64,000 nucleotides of DNA, from contig JBLDXI010000033.1 in NCBI GenBank assembly GCA_047495785.1, forward strand, positions 310,001 through 374,000. Reading direction: 5' to 3'. This document shows, piece by piece, positions 54,209 through 64,000 of this stretch (its first letter is position 1; every line of letters begins with the position of its first letter). Source of the DNA: Lepidodermella squamata. Lineage: Eukaryota > Gastrotricha. The notes beneath the pieces are model-generated. The model was not told the origin of the DNA. It saw only the letters and a program-made list of their open reading frames with translations, and did no database searches. Made by a program: the position numbers and the translations under genes.

Positions 54209-54400
54209 TCGTTAGCGTCGTTGAATAACTCGGATTTAGGCTTGTATGCATCAATTTCAAGGTGATTGTTGACAAGTAATTAAGTCATTTGTTTTGGCTT
54301 CTTCATTCACGTTAGCAACACCGCGCTTTTTACTCGTCACCCGTCACATTTAAATAGTTTTAAACAAGCCTATATCCGAGTTATTCAACGACGCTAACGA
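54209..54400. mobile_element. 192-base MITE flanked by TA
   Basis: Arms 54,209-54,245 and 54,364-54,400 are 37-base inverted repeats (TCGTTAGCGTCGTTGAATAA...) with one mismatch, each flanked by TA (54,207 and 54,401). TA duplication and size fit a Tc1/mariner-type MITE. No coding content. Confidence 0.78.
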
Positions 54401-54745
54401 TATTGCCGAGTTTCTGGAACATGTTGACTGTATCATCGCTTCGGATAGGTAAATATCATCAGGAGCTTCACAATCAGCGCTGGAATATACTGCGACTTGC
54501 GGCTGATCATTCACCGGGGCTGTCTTATTTTACCCATCGGCTTAACTATATAACATAACATTTTCTTTATTCTTTATTTGATCATCTGCTCCTTTGAATA
54601 GAAAACATACAGCATCATTTACAATGATGAATACATATTATAGTAGAAAGAAAATGAGAGGGAGAAATAACGAATAAAATTTCACTCAGGTGAACCTAGA
54701 GTGCCGGGCGTGATGTTAAATTAATCCACGCCCAACGAAGCTTAC

Positions 54746-54791
54746 TGACTGACGCGACGATAGCAGCAAAAAGAGCCAACTTGGATAGCAT
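54746..54791 (-). pseudogene. Solo signal-peptide exon of a PAN-like gene
   Basis: ATG at 54,791 (minus) encodes MLSKLALFAAIVASVS and ends in the same phase and donor (GTAAGC) as exon 1 of the genes at 58,545 and 60,759. No second exon follows to its left. The copied core promoter is also decayed: the TATA position, 54,883-54,889, reads TAAAAAA on the minus strand instead of TATAAAA or TATATAA. The upstream promoter block is displaced to about 55,875 by inserted elements. Confidence 0.65.
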
Positions 54792-54910
54792 TTTCACGGT
54801 AATAGAAGATAGAATTAGACCGAAATTAAGATGAGAATTTAAGAAAATGACTGAATGTATAATAATCGCGAAAATGGTTTGGTTTTTTAGGCAAAGAAGC
54901 TATTTTTATC

Positions 54911-55764
54911 GTTATCCGGATCGTATTCTAAAATATGCCTTCTTAATAGCCGAATTATAAACTCATAAAACCTTCTACCAAGCAGGGTCCCCACTTGTCA
55001 AACACACAAGAGAAACTCAAAAAAGTTCAAGCAACACTTCAAAACGATTTTATTGAAAATCACAAAATCACATGGGGTGAAAATTGGGCAGAACTCCGGA
55101 AGAAAAAGCGCGCGACCGGTATCAAATCGGGCAGCATTCACCCCCGTCGAACAGCATTTGGCCATGAGCTCGTGAAAATCGGGCAGAACTCGTCCAGAAT
55201 TTCGCGAAATTTGGGCAGAATTCGTCCGGAAATTCGCGACAAAAGGCAGAATTCGTCCAGGATGTCGCGGGATCAAGCAAAATTCGGCCAGCTTTCGATG
55301 AAATCAAAGAGAGCTCAGGCAGCATTGGATCCCAGAAATGCAAGAAGATACAGAACGGCATGGTTCGAAAATCGAGCGATTCCTGACACCATGGCAAATA
55401 GCAGCCTTTCGTTCAAGACCGGATTTCGTCAATCGAGTTTGAAAGCACTCTGCAAACTGAGGCGTTGAAGGGTCGTTTGACAGTCGCAATAGCCATCCGA
55501 AGCCAACCGAGCAGAACCATCTTGCGTCGGACTGCCCAAATTTGTGATTCAGTAGCAGCATGCGAGAAATGCGGGAAATTCGATGTGAAAAACGAACCAA
55601 AAACTCGCAAAACGAAAAATGCGAGGAAAAAATGAGCAAGACACAAATTTCAGGATTTTTTTAAGTTGGATCTTTTAATTTCAAATAAAAGCAATAGAAA
55701 TTCAGTGAGAGTGTGCCATACAATACTAGTAACCCTGAAAGTTTTACGATACGACCCGGATAAC
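54911..55764. mobile_element. Inserted TIR element splitting the dead PAN-like promoter
   Basis: Ends 54,911-54,933 and 55,742-55,764 are inverted repeats matching at 20 of 23 bases (GTTATCCGG...CGTAT...TAAAA). It separates AGCTATTTTTATCG (54,897) from AAGCAGGTGTCAC...GAGTGCAA (55,883), sequences that are only about 10 bases apart upstream of the intact gene at 60,759. It contains the tandem repeat at 55,160-55,290. No transposase recognised. Confidence 0.6.
55160..55290. repeat. Short tandem repeat, unit like GGGCAGAATTCGTCCAGAAT
   Basis: Three to four degenerate units of about 30-40 bases built from GGGCAGAAYTCGTCC and RGAATTTCGCGA. Because the unit has no stop in most frames, long open frames appear on both strands; they are not genes. 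Confidence 0.65.
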
Positions 55765-55775
55765 ACACGGAAAGC

Positions 55776-55860
55776 ACGGAAGGCATGAAGGGTATATGGG
55801 TTTAAAATCGCCTTTTTTAAAATCGCGATTTTAAACCCTTATACCCTTCATGCCTTCCGT
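55776..55860. mobile_element. 85-base perfect-like hairpin
   Basis: Arms 55,776-55,810 and 55,826-55,860 pair at 34 of 35 bases (ACGGAAGGCATGAAGGGTAT...) around a 15-base loop. It lies directly beside the right end of the element at 54,911 and may be a tiny foldback element or an inverted duplication made at insertion. Confidence 0.7.
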
Positions 55861-57906
55861 AGATAATATAATGGCATCTTCAAGCAGGTGTCACTTGAGT
55901 GCAATTTGTTGAGTTTACTGAAGTTATTCATATTCTTGTCTATCCATAGGCCAATTTTTATGCAAACAACCATCTCAATGATAGCGAGAATTTTCTCTTC
56001 ACTTGTTTCAGCTGCGCAATTAGAAAAATCGATGAGCTATTGTCTTCTTTTTTTCATTCCATCAATTTTAATTTTCGAGTGAAGAATTAATAAAAATATA
56101 TAAAAACACACCTCTGTAGAGTAAGTTATTGAACAGTTTAGCAATCCGTTTAACAATGTGCTCATTCAGGTTGCATTTAACAAGATCGACTTCGACACCG
56201 CCACTGGGTATTGTGAATAAACCTGAGCCCCCTACTCCCCACTACTCCGCTGAATACCACATCAACCACAATCACTACTTGTAAGGCCAAGTCTGATCTT
56301 TCTGCCATGCTGCAGGCTCTCGAGATACCGGCAGACATGCGTACCTCTATGGCGCCGGGTTGTAGATGTAAGCTCCCAAGCAGCGGCTGGAATATACTGC
56401 GGCTCATCATTCATCGCGGCTTCTTAATTTTTTATTTTACCCAAGCTCACCTCGCCTCATTGGGGTCGGTACCATTCGATCCGCCGTGATCGACCACCAC
56501 CCGCTAAGCCTCGGTGACATATTTTACTGAAAATAAAGCTCACCATAAAAAATTTACCCTAATTTGGGTGATGAAAAATCGGACTTTTAGCTTGAGAAAT
56601 CCCTCAATTACGGCCCTGTGTGTAACGCGCTTACGCGGTTGTAAGGGGACGGGAGCGAAGATGGGAGGTGGACTCGCTCCATATACTGTGAGAATCCAAA
56701 TTTTCATGAATTTTCAACATTTACCTGAATTCATGCCCAAAATCGCCCTAATTCATCCACAAAAATGTAGTCATTTATCTACTGAAAGCGTGAATTCAGA
56801 TAACGAAACTAAATTAATGCTTTCGGTAGAAGAATTAGGGTGATATTTTCTTCTGGTGCTGATTTTTCTTTATATCTCTTTATATCTCACAATGAACCAT
56901 CTTGGACATTGTTGTGTGCTCACTCTGCTCCGAGTATTAAGGCTTTCAAAATGCATCTCGTGGGCAATCGGCTATCCCGATGACCAGCCAATTTACAGCT
57001 AATACCCAGAAAGCTAATACCCAAAAGTATGCGTTAGCGTTTGCAAGCTTCATCGCCCAGCTCGGCCAGACCGGACTAGAAAATAAATGCTTTTTAGTCA
57101 ATTTTGAGAGGTTTCGAACGTGTTTTAGGAGATAAAATGATAATCTTCAAAATTGTCTCGCTTCGCTCGAAATCACTAGATATTTTGGCAAATAATACAG
57201 CAAACAAGTTTCTCCATACTCGGAACTCGGAAGAGGATCCAATATCGCACGGTGATCTTATGAGAGAGCCATCTCGTCTATTATCATTTTCTGCACCACC
57301 TCCACCCTTCTAAAGCAGAAATTATCCAGATGATTACAATGGGGAAGCTGCGCTGTTTTGTGCTTTCCTCGTGATATTTGATGGTGCCGCATTTGCAAAC
57401 TGATATTTCTCGCCTGTCGTTCCTCTTTCTTTAGCACAGCCCCTCGCCGCTCATGCTCGCCTTTCCTCTCCTACACGACTCGGTTTTAAACCCTTAGACA
57501 GCTGTTTATACTGACTTCCCATGCTGCTTTAGTATACGAATAACAATGGTGATAATTGAAAAGCAAGAAAAATAATAAAGAAGGATTGCCTTTATCATGA
57601 ATTACAATGACGAAGCCGCAGTGTTTTGCTCCAGCTGCTGTCGCTTCTCTCTCGCATTGCAAAATGAAAGATAGGATTGCTCGCTGCATATTGGAATTCA
57701 CATAAGGAATAAGTTTTCCTTACACTTTGTCAAGCTTCCCTCTCTTGGGTGTAATAGCTTTTAAATAAATAAATTAAATAAATAAGTTACGATGAACATT
57801 ACATCGCCTTTCAGCTTTATTGCCCATGAACTTCTCATCGAATCATTGAAAATCACAATGATATTCTCACTTCCCACAAGTATTAGGCAAAGCGACTCTC
57901 TGTCAT
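55861..57906. other. Spacer with segmentally duplicated flank sequence
   Basis: Begins with the displaced promoter block of the dead PAN-like copy (AAGCAGGTGTCACTTGAGTGCAA). 56,100-56,260 resembles 61,120-61,245 (GCTCATTCAGGTTGC, TCGACTTCGACRC, TACTCCGC), the upstream flank of the PAN-like gene at 60,759. The phrase CTCTGCTCCGAGTA...AAGGCTTTC near 56,930 recurs near 61,920. No gene is supported. AATAAA on the minus strand at about 57,815 fits the gene ending at 57,907. Confidence 0.45.
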
Positions 57907-58545
57907 TTACAGCTTGAATACGGCATAGCCACTTGGTATGACATCGCTGGAACTCGGGCAGGCTGAGTTGAGATTGCAGGTAGCTGCCGATGGTGAAAAT
58001 GCGATTGCGACGCACTTGGTGTCAGCCGAGCAGGCAGCAGCGCAGTCGGCGTAGGTCTTCAAGGCCGACACCGTTTTGTAGACGCTCTTACAAGGGTAAG
58101 AAACAAGGCTATACTTGCCCAAAACTGCAAATAAAAGAAAAAGAAAATTGTATCATGTCTAAGCGCTGACTAAACTACTTATATCTTATTATTTAGTTTC
58201 AACCTTCCATTACCTGCGTTCTTTTTGTTCACCGTCCAGCCAGATGGAGGAGTGATCGTAGTTGGTGCGCAGGCAGAGTTCAAATTGCAGGTTTTGGTTG
58301 AAGGGTTGTAAGCGGTGCCCTGGCATTTCGTACCCTGGAAGGTACAAATTTTGTTACAGGCGGCCAGATCACTAGCATCAGTTTTGTTGTAGACTGTTCC
58401 GCACCCGTATGAGACAACGTCGTAGTCATTGATGGCGCCTTCAATGAAAACATATTTTAGGGCAATTATACAAGAAAACAAATTTCGACAACGACTTACT
58501 GGCTGACGCAACGATAGCTGCAAAAAGAGCCAACTTGGAGAGCAT
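57907..58545 (-). CDS. Secreted protein with two PAN/apple-like six-Cys modules, copy 1
   Basis: Exons 58,500-58,545, 58,214-58,438 and 57,907-58,124 on the minus strand join in phase 1 at both introns to 162 residues. Signal peptide MLSKLALFAAIVASAS; module 1 in exon 2 (VVSYGCGTVYN, DLAACNKICTFQGTKCQG, STKTCNLNSACAP); module 2 in exon 3 (LVSYPCKSVYKTV, YADCAAACSADTKCVA, SAATCNLNSACPS). Each has six Cys with A-C-x3-C-x5/6-C-x11-C, resembling PAN/apple adhesion modules; symmetrical phase-1 exons indicate module duplication. Binding partner unknown. TATATAA about 90 bases upstream (58,633-58,639). Confidence 0.75.
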
Positions 58546-58632
58546 TTTCGCGGCGAAAGAAAGTATTGAGGAAAAGAAAGTTGAGAATTCAAGAAAATGA
58601 ACGAATGAAATGAATTCGCGAAAATGGCTTGG

Positions 58633-58639
58633 TTATATA
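58633..58639 (-). promoter_or_regulatory. TATA box, PAN-like gene copy 1
   Basis: TATATAA on the minus strand about 88 bases before the ATG, embedded in CCTATATAACCAAGCC, which matches the TATA region of copy 2. An upstream block AAGCAGGTGTTTTTTACTCGAGTGCAAA (in plus orientation near 58,682) is conserved with copy 2 as well. Confidence 0.6.
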
Positions 58640-58709
58640 GGCGGATATAATCGATAAGTTATTTTTAACGATGCCATTTTCAAGCAGGTGTTTTTTACTC
58701 GAGTGCAAA

Positions 58710-60117
58710 TTCCTAAGCTATGATCGTCTCCCAGGTTCAGTTCCTTATGAAAGAATGGTCCATACTGCTTACTACTGCAATAATGAGATAGATAGCGTAT
58801 TTTTGGAATTTTTTCAGCTGTTTATGCTCGAATTAGAAAAATCGATGAGCTATTTTATGCGCTCTTAGCCATTTCGTTATAGTTTAATTTTACGAGTTGA
58901 CTTGGAATCATGTGCATAAAATAAAAACTCGATAATAAGTGAAAGCTAAGTTTAGCAATCTGTTTTACAATGTGGTAACAGGAAACACTCTCTTGCTGGG
59001 TACTGAGTGGTACGACATGCTGAGGATTTTTCTTGATTTCTATCGTTTACGAACGAACACAACATGCTGAGCTAGTGAAACACCCAGGCTGGACATGCAC
59101 GGCAGGGAGCGCTATACCGTGGTGAAATTGACAGATCGCGTATCGGCCACATGAATTGCGCCATGGATCACTATTTCATACTTCATCGATCGCTTGCTTG
59201 TCCAACGTGAGCGATCCATATGATACTGCACGAAGGCCTGGTCTCAGAAGGCCTTGTTCCAGCCCCCACTGAGCCCAGTCTCCTATATTTAAGCCCAGTC
59301 CTCAGCGATATAAACAATGTTTCAACGACTCAACTGAGCCTCCCGAGCATAATCATATTGTGCTAAAATAAGAGAGCAGACATATCTCGGTTGGCAAAGT
59401 CGACAGCATCACGAACTCCAAGAGCAGAGACCAGTGAAGGAAGTAGGATTTTCACTGTAAGGGGGGTGTCAAACTATTTTTTGCTCGCGCATAACTTTCA
59501 GCTCCTGTGCCTTCAACTAACTGGTTTCCGTTTGTTGATTTCAGCCATTCTAGTACCTATTCCTCCGCTTCTCATAAAAACTGAACATCATAACACATGG
59601 CGAGGCGACATTTAGCTCACGCTATTTACTTATTGCTAAAGAGCGAATCACCGGGCAATACTCCGGGCGGAAACACATTTTCCATTGCAGCAAAAAGTAA
59701 CCAACCAGGTGGGAACACTATTTCTGCATCGTTTTTTAACCTCAATCATACGAAGCCGGCATTGCTTTCACAAACTGGCATCGAGAATAGCACCGTACTT
59801 CTGTTCTATATGCCTTGATTCTATCGAATTCTCAGAGCGGCTGCAAATTCTCACGATTTCAAATATTTCGCCAAACCCCATTTTTCACTTGTTAACGGTC
59901 AAATGTCAAATGTCCACTTGGTCTTATAACAGCCATCGCAATACCGAGCAATTTCACACCCAAATTAGCTCTCATAAATCATTTTATGGTATAATCTATG
60001 CAGATTATTTATTTGACCATGAAATTTTCATGTAGCTTCCAGTCGACACGTGGACAATACTCTTTCTCTTCTCCACAATCGCAAATTCCTGGCGAACCAG
60101 GAAAAGCAAAAGCGAAT
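58710..60117. other. Intergenic, nothing recognised
   Basis: No supported gene. Short ORFs at 59,391-60,035 lack domains and signal peptides. AATAAA complement near 60,016 fits the 3' end of PAN-like copy 2. Confidence 0.4.
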
Positions 60118-60759
60118 TTACAGCTTGAAAACAACGTAGTCATTTGGTGGGACATTGGTTGAGTTGGGACAGGCTGAGTTCAGGTTGCATGTACCGATTG
60201 TCGTGGAAAATGCGAAGGCGGCGCACTTGGTATCAGCCGAGCAGGCAGCGGCGCAGTCGGCGTATGTCTTCAACGAATTGACCTTGTTGTAGACCTTATT
60301 GCAGGAGTAGGTGACTCGGTTATACTTGCCCAAAACTGCAATAATTAAATAAAGGGTCAAAACTCGTAAATCAAATCATCAGTACTTCTGCACTCAACTC
60401 GAGAGCTGATACTACTGATACAGTTAGAATTTCATTACCTGCGTTCTTTTTGTTCACTGCCCAGACACCGATAGTAACTGTAGTTGGTGTGCAGCGAGAG
60501 TTCAAGCGGCAAGTTTTGGTTGAAGCTAAGTAGGCAGCGCCCTGGCACTTCGTGCCTTCGAAGGTGCAAAGATTATTGCAACTAGCGAGATCATTGGCCG
60601 TTGTTGTGTTGTAGATTGTTGCGCACCCGTAGGTGACAGCGTCATAGTCATTGATGGCGCCTACCATGAAAACATCTGTGAGTGGTAATCATCGCTTTTA
60701 GTCCTCGACTTACTGACTGACGCGACGATAGCAGCAACAAGAGCCAACTTGGAGAACAT
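60118..60759 (-). CDS. Secreted protein with two PAN/apple-like six-Cys modules, copy 2
   Basis: Exons 60,714-60,759, 60,439-60,660 and 60,118-60,335, same phases as copy 1, give 161 residues. Signal peptide MFSKLALVAAIVASVS; another in-frame ATG lies two codons upstream at 60,765. Module 1 (AVTYGCATIYN, DLASCNNLCTFEGTKCQG, TCRLNSRCTP) lacks one residue near its end compared with copy 1; module 2 (YSCNKVYNKV, YADCAAACSADTKCAA, TCNLNSACPN) is nearly the same as in copy 1. All twelve module Cys are kept. Tandem duplicate of copy 1 and of the solo exon at 54,746. Confidence 0.75.
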
Positions 60760-60854
60760 TTTCATGGTAATAGAAGAGATAGAATTAGATCGAAAATGAA
60801 GATGAGAATTTCAGGAAAATGGCTGAATGATGAAAATTCGCGAAAATCGCTTGG

Positions 60855-60861
60855 TTTTATA
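60855..60861 (-). promoter_or_regulatory. TATA box, PAN-like gene copy 2
   Basis: TATAAAA on the minus strand about 96 bases before the ATG at 60,759, in the conserved context TTTGCCTATAAAACCAAGCG. The same position is mutated upstream of the solo exon. Confidence 0.65.
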
Positions 60862-60899
60862 GGCAAAGAAGCTATTTTTATCGATGGAATTCTCTAGCA

Positions 60900-62722
60900 G
60901 GTGTTTTCACTTTAGTGCACTTTGTTAAGTTTACATAATATCTTAATATTCTTTTCCCGGTGTTTCATAGCAAACAATCATCCCAATGAAAAATAAGGAA
61001 TTGTCTTTTCAATGATCTCAGCTGCTTTTGCACGCATTAGAAAAATCGATGAGCTATTGTCTGCATTTTCTTAATTTCACTAATTAAACTTCCGAGTGAA
61101 ACATGAATAATACACCTCTGCATAATAAGTTATTGAACTGTTAGGCAACCCCTTTGACAATAAGCTCATTCAGGTTGCTCATTCAGTGACAAGCTCGACT
61201 TCGACGCTACCACAAGGTACTGTGGGGAAGCAAAGCTACTCCGCCCCGATCAAAATCTGAATATCATCAACCGCTACATTCTTCACTCGAGATACCGGGG
61301 GAGTTCGCCGGACTCATATTTTGATCATCAACAGTCCGAATCCTTAAGAGTAAGCTCAAAAAATCCCATGAGCCGATTTTCCCCAGCGTCACCGAGCCAT
61401 CGCTACTCGAAGTTGAAAGAAGGGAACAATTGAAAATTCCCAACATTTGCGTACAAGCTTCGCACTTCTGAACTTTATTTGTTCCTCTAGAAGTAAAACC
61501 CGAAAACTCCACACGGGAGCCTTTGGTCTTTGGTTGATTAAATTCAGGGTTGAGAACACTCACATGTACTGCCCCCCCCCCCCCCCCACCTCGAGGATGC
61601 TAATTTATCCACTGAAATCGCTCCCGTGACTGGCTAGTACCGACTGATACTCGCTCACCCATTTGGCCTAGAGTAAAGTTTCCGGGTATTTTCTCCTCGA
61701 GATTGCTGTTAAGACCGGATTGTAGGGAATTTCAAGCCATAGAGTTTTAAAACCCTATCTCCCTAACATCATAAGAGCCGTCGTAGTTTTGCTATATATT
61801 TCCACCCGATGCTTTGCTGCATGGATCCGATCGAGATTTGCTGGATCGAGATCTTAAGAGAAAGTAGGCCGATAATCGTGGGCGCAATACGCCAAACGCT
61901 GTGGCATGCTCAACTGTCACGCTCTGCTCCGAGTAGTGATAAGGCTTTCTATTCAACTCGGAGGCTATCTGCTATCAAGTTACACGTTACACCAATTTAC
62001 ACCTTATCCCCAGGCGTATGAATAAGCCCTCTTTGCTAAATACCCTTCACATCATAAAAGTACCGTGCCTTAATATGAATAAGTAATTACGGATGGCAAT
62101 GTGTTTTTTACTAAGTATATGGTAAATACGTGTAGAGCTTAGGAATTCGCGCTCCAACCAAGAACACCTGCTTGAAAAGGGCAGTGATAAAAATAGCCTT
62201 TAGATACATGCCCATATATAATATAATATAACATATAAAACATTATTGTCTTTATTTCAACATCTGCTTTTCGAATTTAAAATACCTACATCAGCATTTA
62301 CAATGAAAATGTAGAAAGAAAGCGAGAGGAAAAGTCAATAAACGTGTATTGCGCACAGTCTCCGAAACCCCACGTATTCTATCGTGTAGGCCCGCCCTGA
62401 AGAATAGAGAATAAATGCATGCTGATATTCTTAAAAACTTCGAAAAATCGCAAGTTCAAGCATTTCTGAAGTTTAGAAATCGAGCGCTTTGAGACCAATG
62501 GCATGTATCTTTCCGTAAACTCCGAGCTATCAACAAATGATGGTTCCTCATAACGTCACAGCTGCAGTGTTATTTGCTTCCCGTGCCGCGGATGACTACT
62601 CTCAGATGCAACAAAGCCGTATGCATAACGACTTGTTTGCGCAACTGATTGGGCTGCTTCCAACGGGAATCTCTGAAACTGAGCTGTCTTACATTTCTTA
62701 AGTTTCGAAGATCGACATTGAG
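60900..62722. other. Spacer with segmental duplications and a poly-C tract
   Basis: 61,120-61,245 matches 56,100-56,260. 62,240-62,345 (TCTTTATTT, CATCTGCTTTTCGAAT, CATCAGCATTTACAATGA) matches 54,570-54,690 in the same orientation, so copies of the 3' flank of the PAN-like block bracket it. A run of about 16 C lies at 61,571-61,588. CACCTGCTTGAAAAGG near 62,168 is an inverted trace of the promoter block. No gene is supported. Confidence 0.45.
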
Positions 62723-63928
62723 ATGGTTTTTGTTGTTTACAATTCACCCCTAGCATTGGCTGCAGCATTCCTCCTGCTGCCACAATGGCATTTCATTAAT
62801 ATCCAAGCACAGCAAAATGATCTTCCAGGTCACAGTAGGCTCGCAGAGTTGTTGACAAACTGCAGCCACGTGATGCCACAATCCTATGTTCCGAACTGCA
62901 TCGATAACATGTTCGATTTCGGAGTGGGGCCGCCAACATGCAGACTCACCAATGTTACAGCCCTCATGAATCTCGAGACTTTTTATGAAATCGACGAAGT
63001 TCAGGAGACGTGGACTGTCTCCGGATCATTGAGGACTAACTGGGACGTACCATGCTCCAATTTCTTTTGGCCCGGCCCTCAGTATATATTCTACGTCGAT
63101 GAAAGTTCGGTTTGGAGACCCAAGGTAAATCACAAAAATACGGTTACAAACTATGGAATGATGGATGGTTTTGCAAGCCGGATGTACTGCAAAATGACGC
63201 GAAACTACAGTTTAACGTTTGTTTGGCAGCGTTATGGTATCTTTTCTTCATCCTGCGCATTGAATCTGAGAAACTTCCCATTCGACCAACAAGAATGTTC
63301 TGTCATCTTAATGCTACAGGAGACTTACATGGGGGCTCGTTTCAATAACACGGTGCTTCATATTCAACCAGATTTCGTGAGGGATGGTCAAGGGTGGTCT
63401 TTTGTTAGAAGCAGCTCTAGGCTAGGCGTTATGGATATGGAAGGAAATCGAAGTGTCGCGATATTCAGTTTCACGTTCCATCGAAGGCCCGATTACTTCA
63501 TCTATAATCTGATGCTCCCAACTTTGTTCCTGGCCACCCTGGAATTATTCTCTATGCTCATGTCGCCCGAGTATCCGGATCGGCCAGTTTTTACCGTTAC
63601 AATTCTGCTAGCGGTGACCTTTATGCAGTCTCAAATTGACAGCAAGGTACCACCTAAACCCACTCGAATATTTTTGACAAACTACTGCGATGTTTGCGCT
63701 TTAATTTCCTGGTTCTGTACTGTTTACACCTTAGTAATGTGTGGTGTAACGAACGAAAATCGTTGGATGGCGGGAAAAATAGCTTTTTCAAACGTTTACT
63801 TCAGAAAGACCTTCAGAATGAGAAGAGCTCGGCTATTTGACATCCCTGCATTTTTTGCCTGTCTTCTATGCTTACTCATTTTAAATATTTACGCTTTTTC
63901 TGTTTCCAAGTTTATTGAGTCGGAATGA
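62723..63928 (+). CDS. Pentameric channel subunit (LGIC-14)
   Basis: Intronless, 401 residues. A long hydrophobic leader (LALAAAFLLLPQWHF) acts as signal peptide; signature TNCSHVMPQSYVPNC with FDFGVGPPTC; WRPKVNHKNTVTNYGMMDGF; Cys-loop CALNLRNFPFDQQEC; pre-M1 HRRPDYFIYN; M2 PDRPVFTVTILLAVTFMQSQ with Val at 11'; M3 FLTNYCDVCALI; short loop rich in Arg; M4 RLFDIPAFFACLLCLLIL. Clear sister of LGIC-13, sharing the longer C2-C3 loop found in no other member. AATAAA immediately at the stop. Confidence 0.93.
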   Translation: MVFVVYNSPLALAAAFLLLPQWHFINIQAQQNDLPGHSRLAELLTNCSHVMPQSYVPNCIDNMFDFGVGPPTCRLTNVTALMNLETFYEIDEVQETWTVSGSLRTNWDVPCSNFFWPGPQYIFYVDESSVWRPKVNHKNTVTNYGMMDGFASRMYCKMTRNYSLTFVWQRYGIFSSSCALNLRNFPFDQQECSVILMLQETYMGARFNNTVLHIQPDFVRDGQGWSFVRSSSRLGVMDMEGNRSVAIFSFTFHRRPDYFIYNLMLPTLFLATLELFSMLMSPEYPDRPVFTVTILLAVTFMQSQIDSKVPPKPTRIFLTNYCDVCALISWFCTVYTLVMCGVTNENRWMAGKIAFSNVYFRKTFRMRRARLFDIPAFFACLLCLLILNIYAFSVSKFIESE

Positions 63929-64000
63929 ATAAAGCTGTACGTAACGTGTCATAACTAAGAATGATGAAAAATAAGCAAGCAATGTTGTTGGCGTTATGCA

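Noticed and set aside
54995-55468. 157-codon ORF with repeated SSRISRN-like blocks
   Set aside because: Explained by the short tandem repeat inside a mobile element; the minus strand is equally open.

Overview
The window is nuclear DNA of an invertebrate animal. Genes have GT-AG introns of roughly 50 to 1,000 bases, AATAAA polyadenylation signals and AT-rich spacers, and the families are animal ones: Cys-loop receptors, HCN channels, a BEN-domain protein, an SLC46-type transporter, an ARM-TIR protein and Kunitz inhibitors. The HCN proteins read closest to the arthropod Ih type, and one TTAGGG-like block is present. I cannot name the phylum from this.

Layout. 1-700: 3' end of a BEN-domain gene. 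700-3,400: mostly non-coding, with a possible GPCR fragment. 3,429-4,943: intronless SLC46-like transporter. 6,200-10,700: a small secreted cysteine-peptide precursor and a decayed second copy, arranged as an inverted duplication in which each copy is preceded by a related minisatellite. 11,535-12,948: three-domain Kunitz gene on the minus strand; its second intron holds a terminal-inverted-repeat element filled with telomere-like repeats. 15,196-23,474: two tandem HCN-type channels.

23,592-63,928 is dominated by fourteen intronless pentameric ligand-gated channel genes (LGIC-1 to LGIC-14, numbered left to right). Other genes lie among them: an ARM-TIR protein, three small secreted cysteine proteins (two of them a new-looking paralogue pair), a membrane-anchored polysaccharide-deacetylase-like protein, and two PAN-like secreted proteins. 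All LGICs share an N-terminal cysteine signature and a short M3-M4 loop. Most have an acidic residue just before M2, which predicts cation channels. LGIC-2 and LGIC-3 have lost both cysteines of the defining Cys-loop; LGIC-4 has lost another, probably paired, set. Close neighbours are the most alike (2/3, 4/5, 11/12), which indicates local tandem duplication of single-exon genes; 13/14 are a similar pair split by about 11 kb of repeats and PAN-like genes.

Mobile DNA is plentiful: two foldback elements carrying hammerhead-ribozyme-like stem-loops, a DNA transposon with 30-base terminal repeats and CATCGGAA subterminal repeats, TA-flanked and other MITEs, a truncated non-LTR reverse transcriptase, and an element that has split the duplicated promoter of a dead PAN-like copy. 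I saw no rRNA, convincing tRNA or CRISPR array. The best candidates for undescribed biology are the Cys-loop-less receptor pair within the array, the ARM-TIR gene, the RGAFYxWAR secreted family and the hammerhead-like foldback elements.
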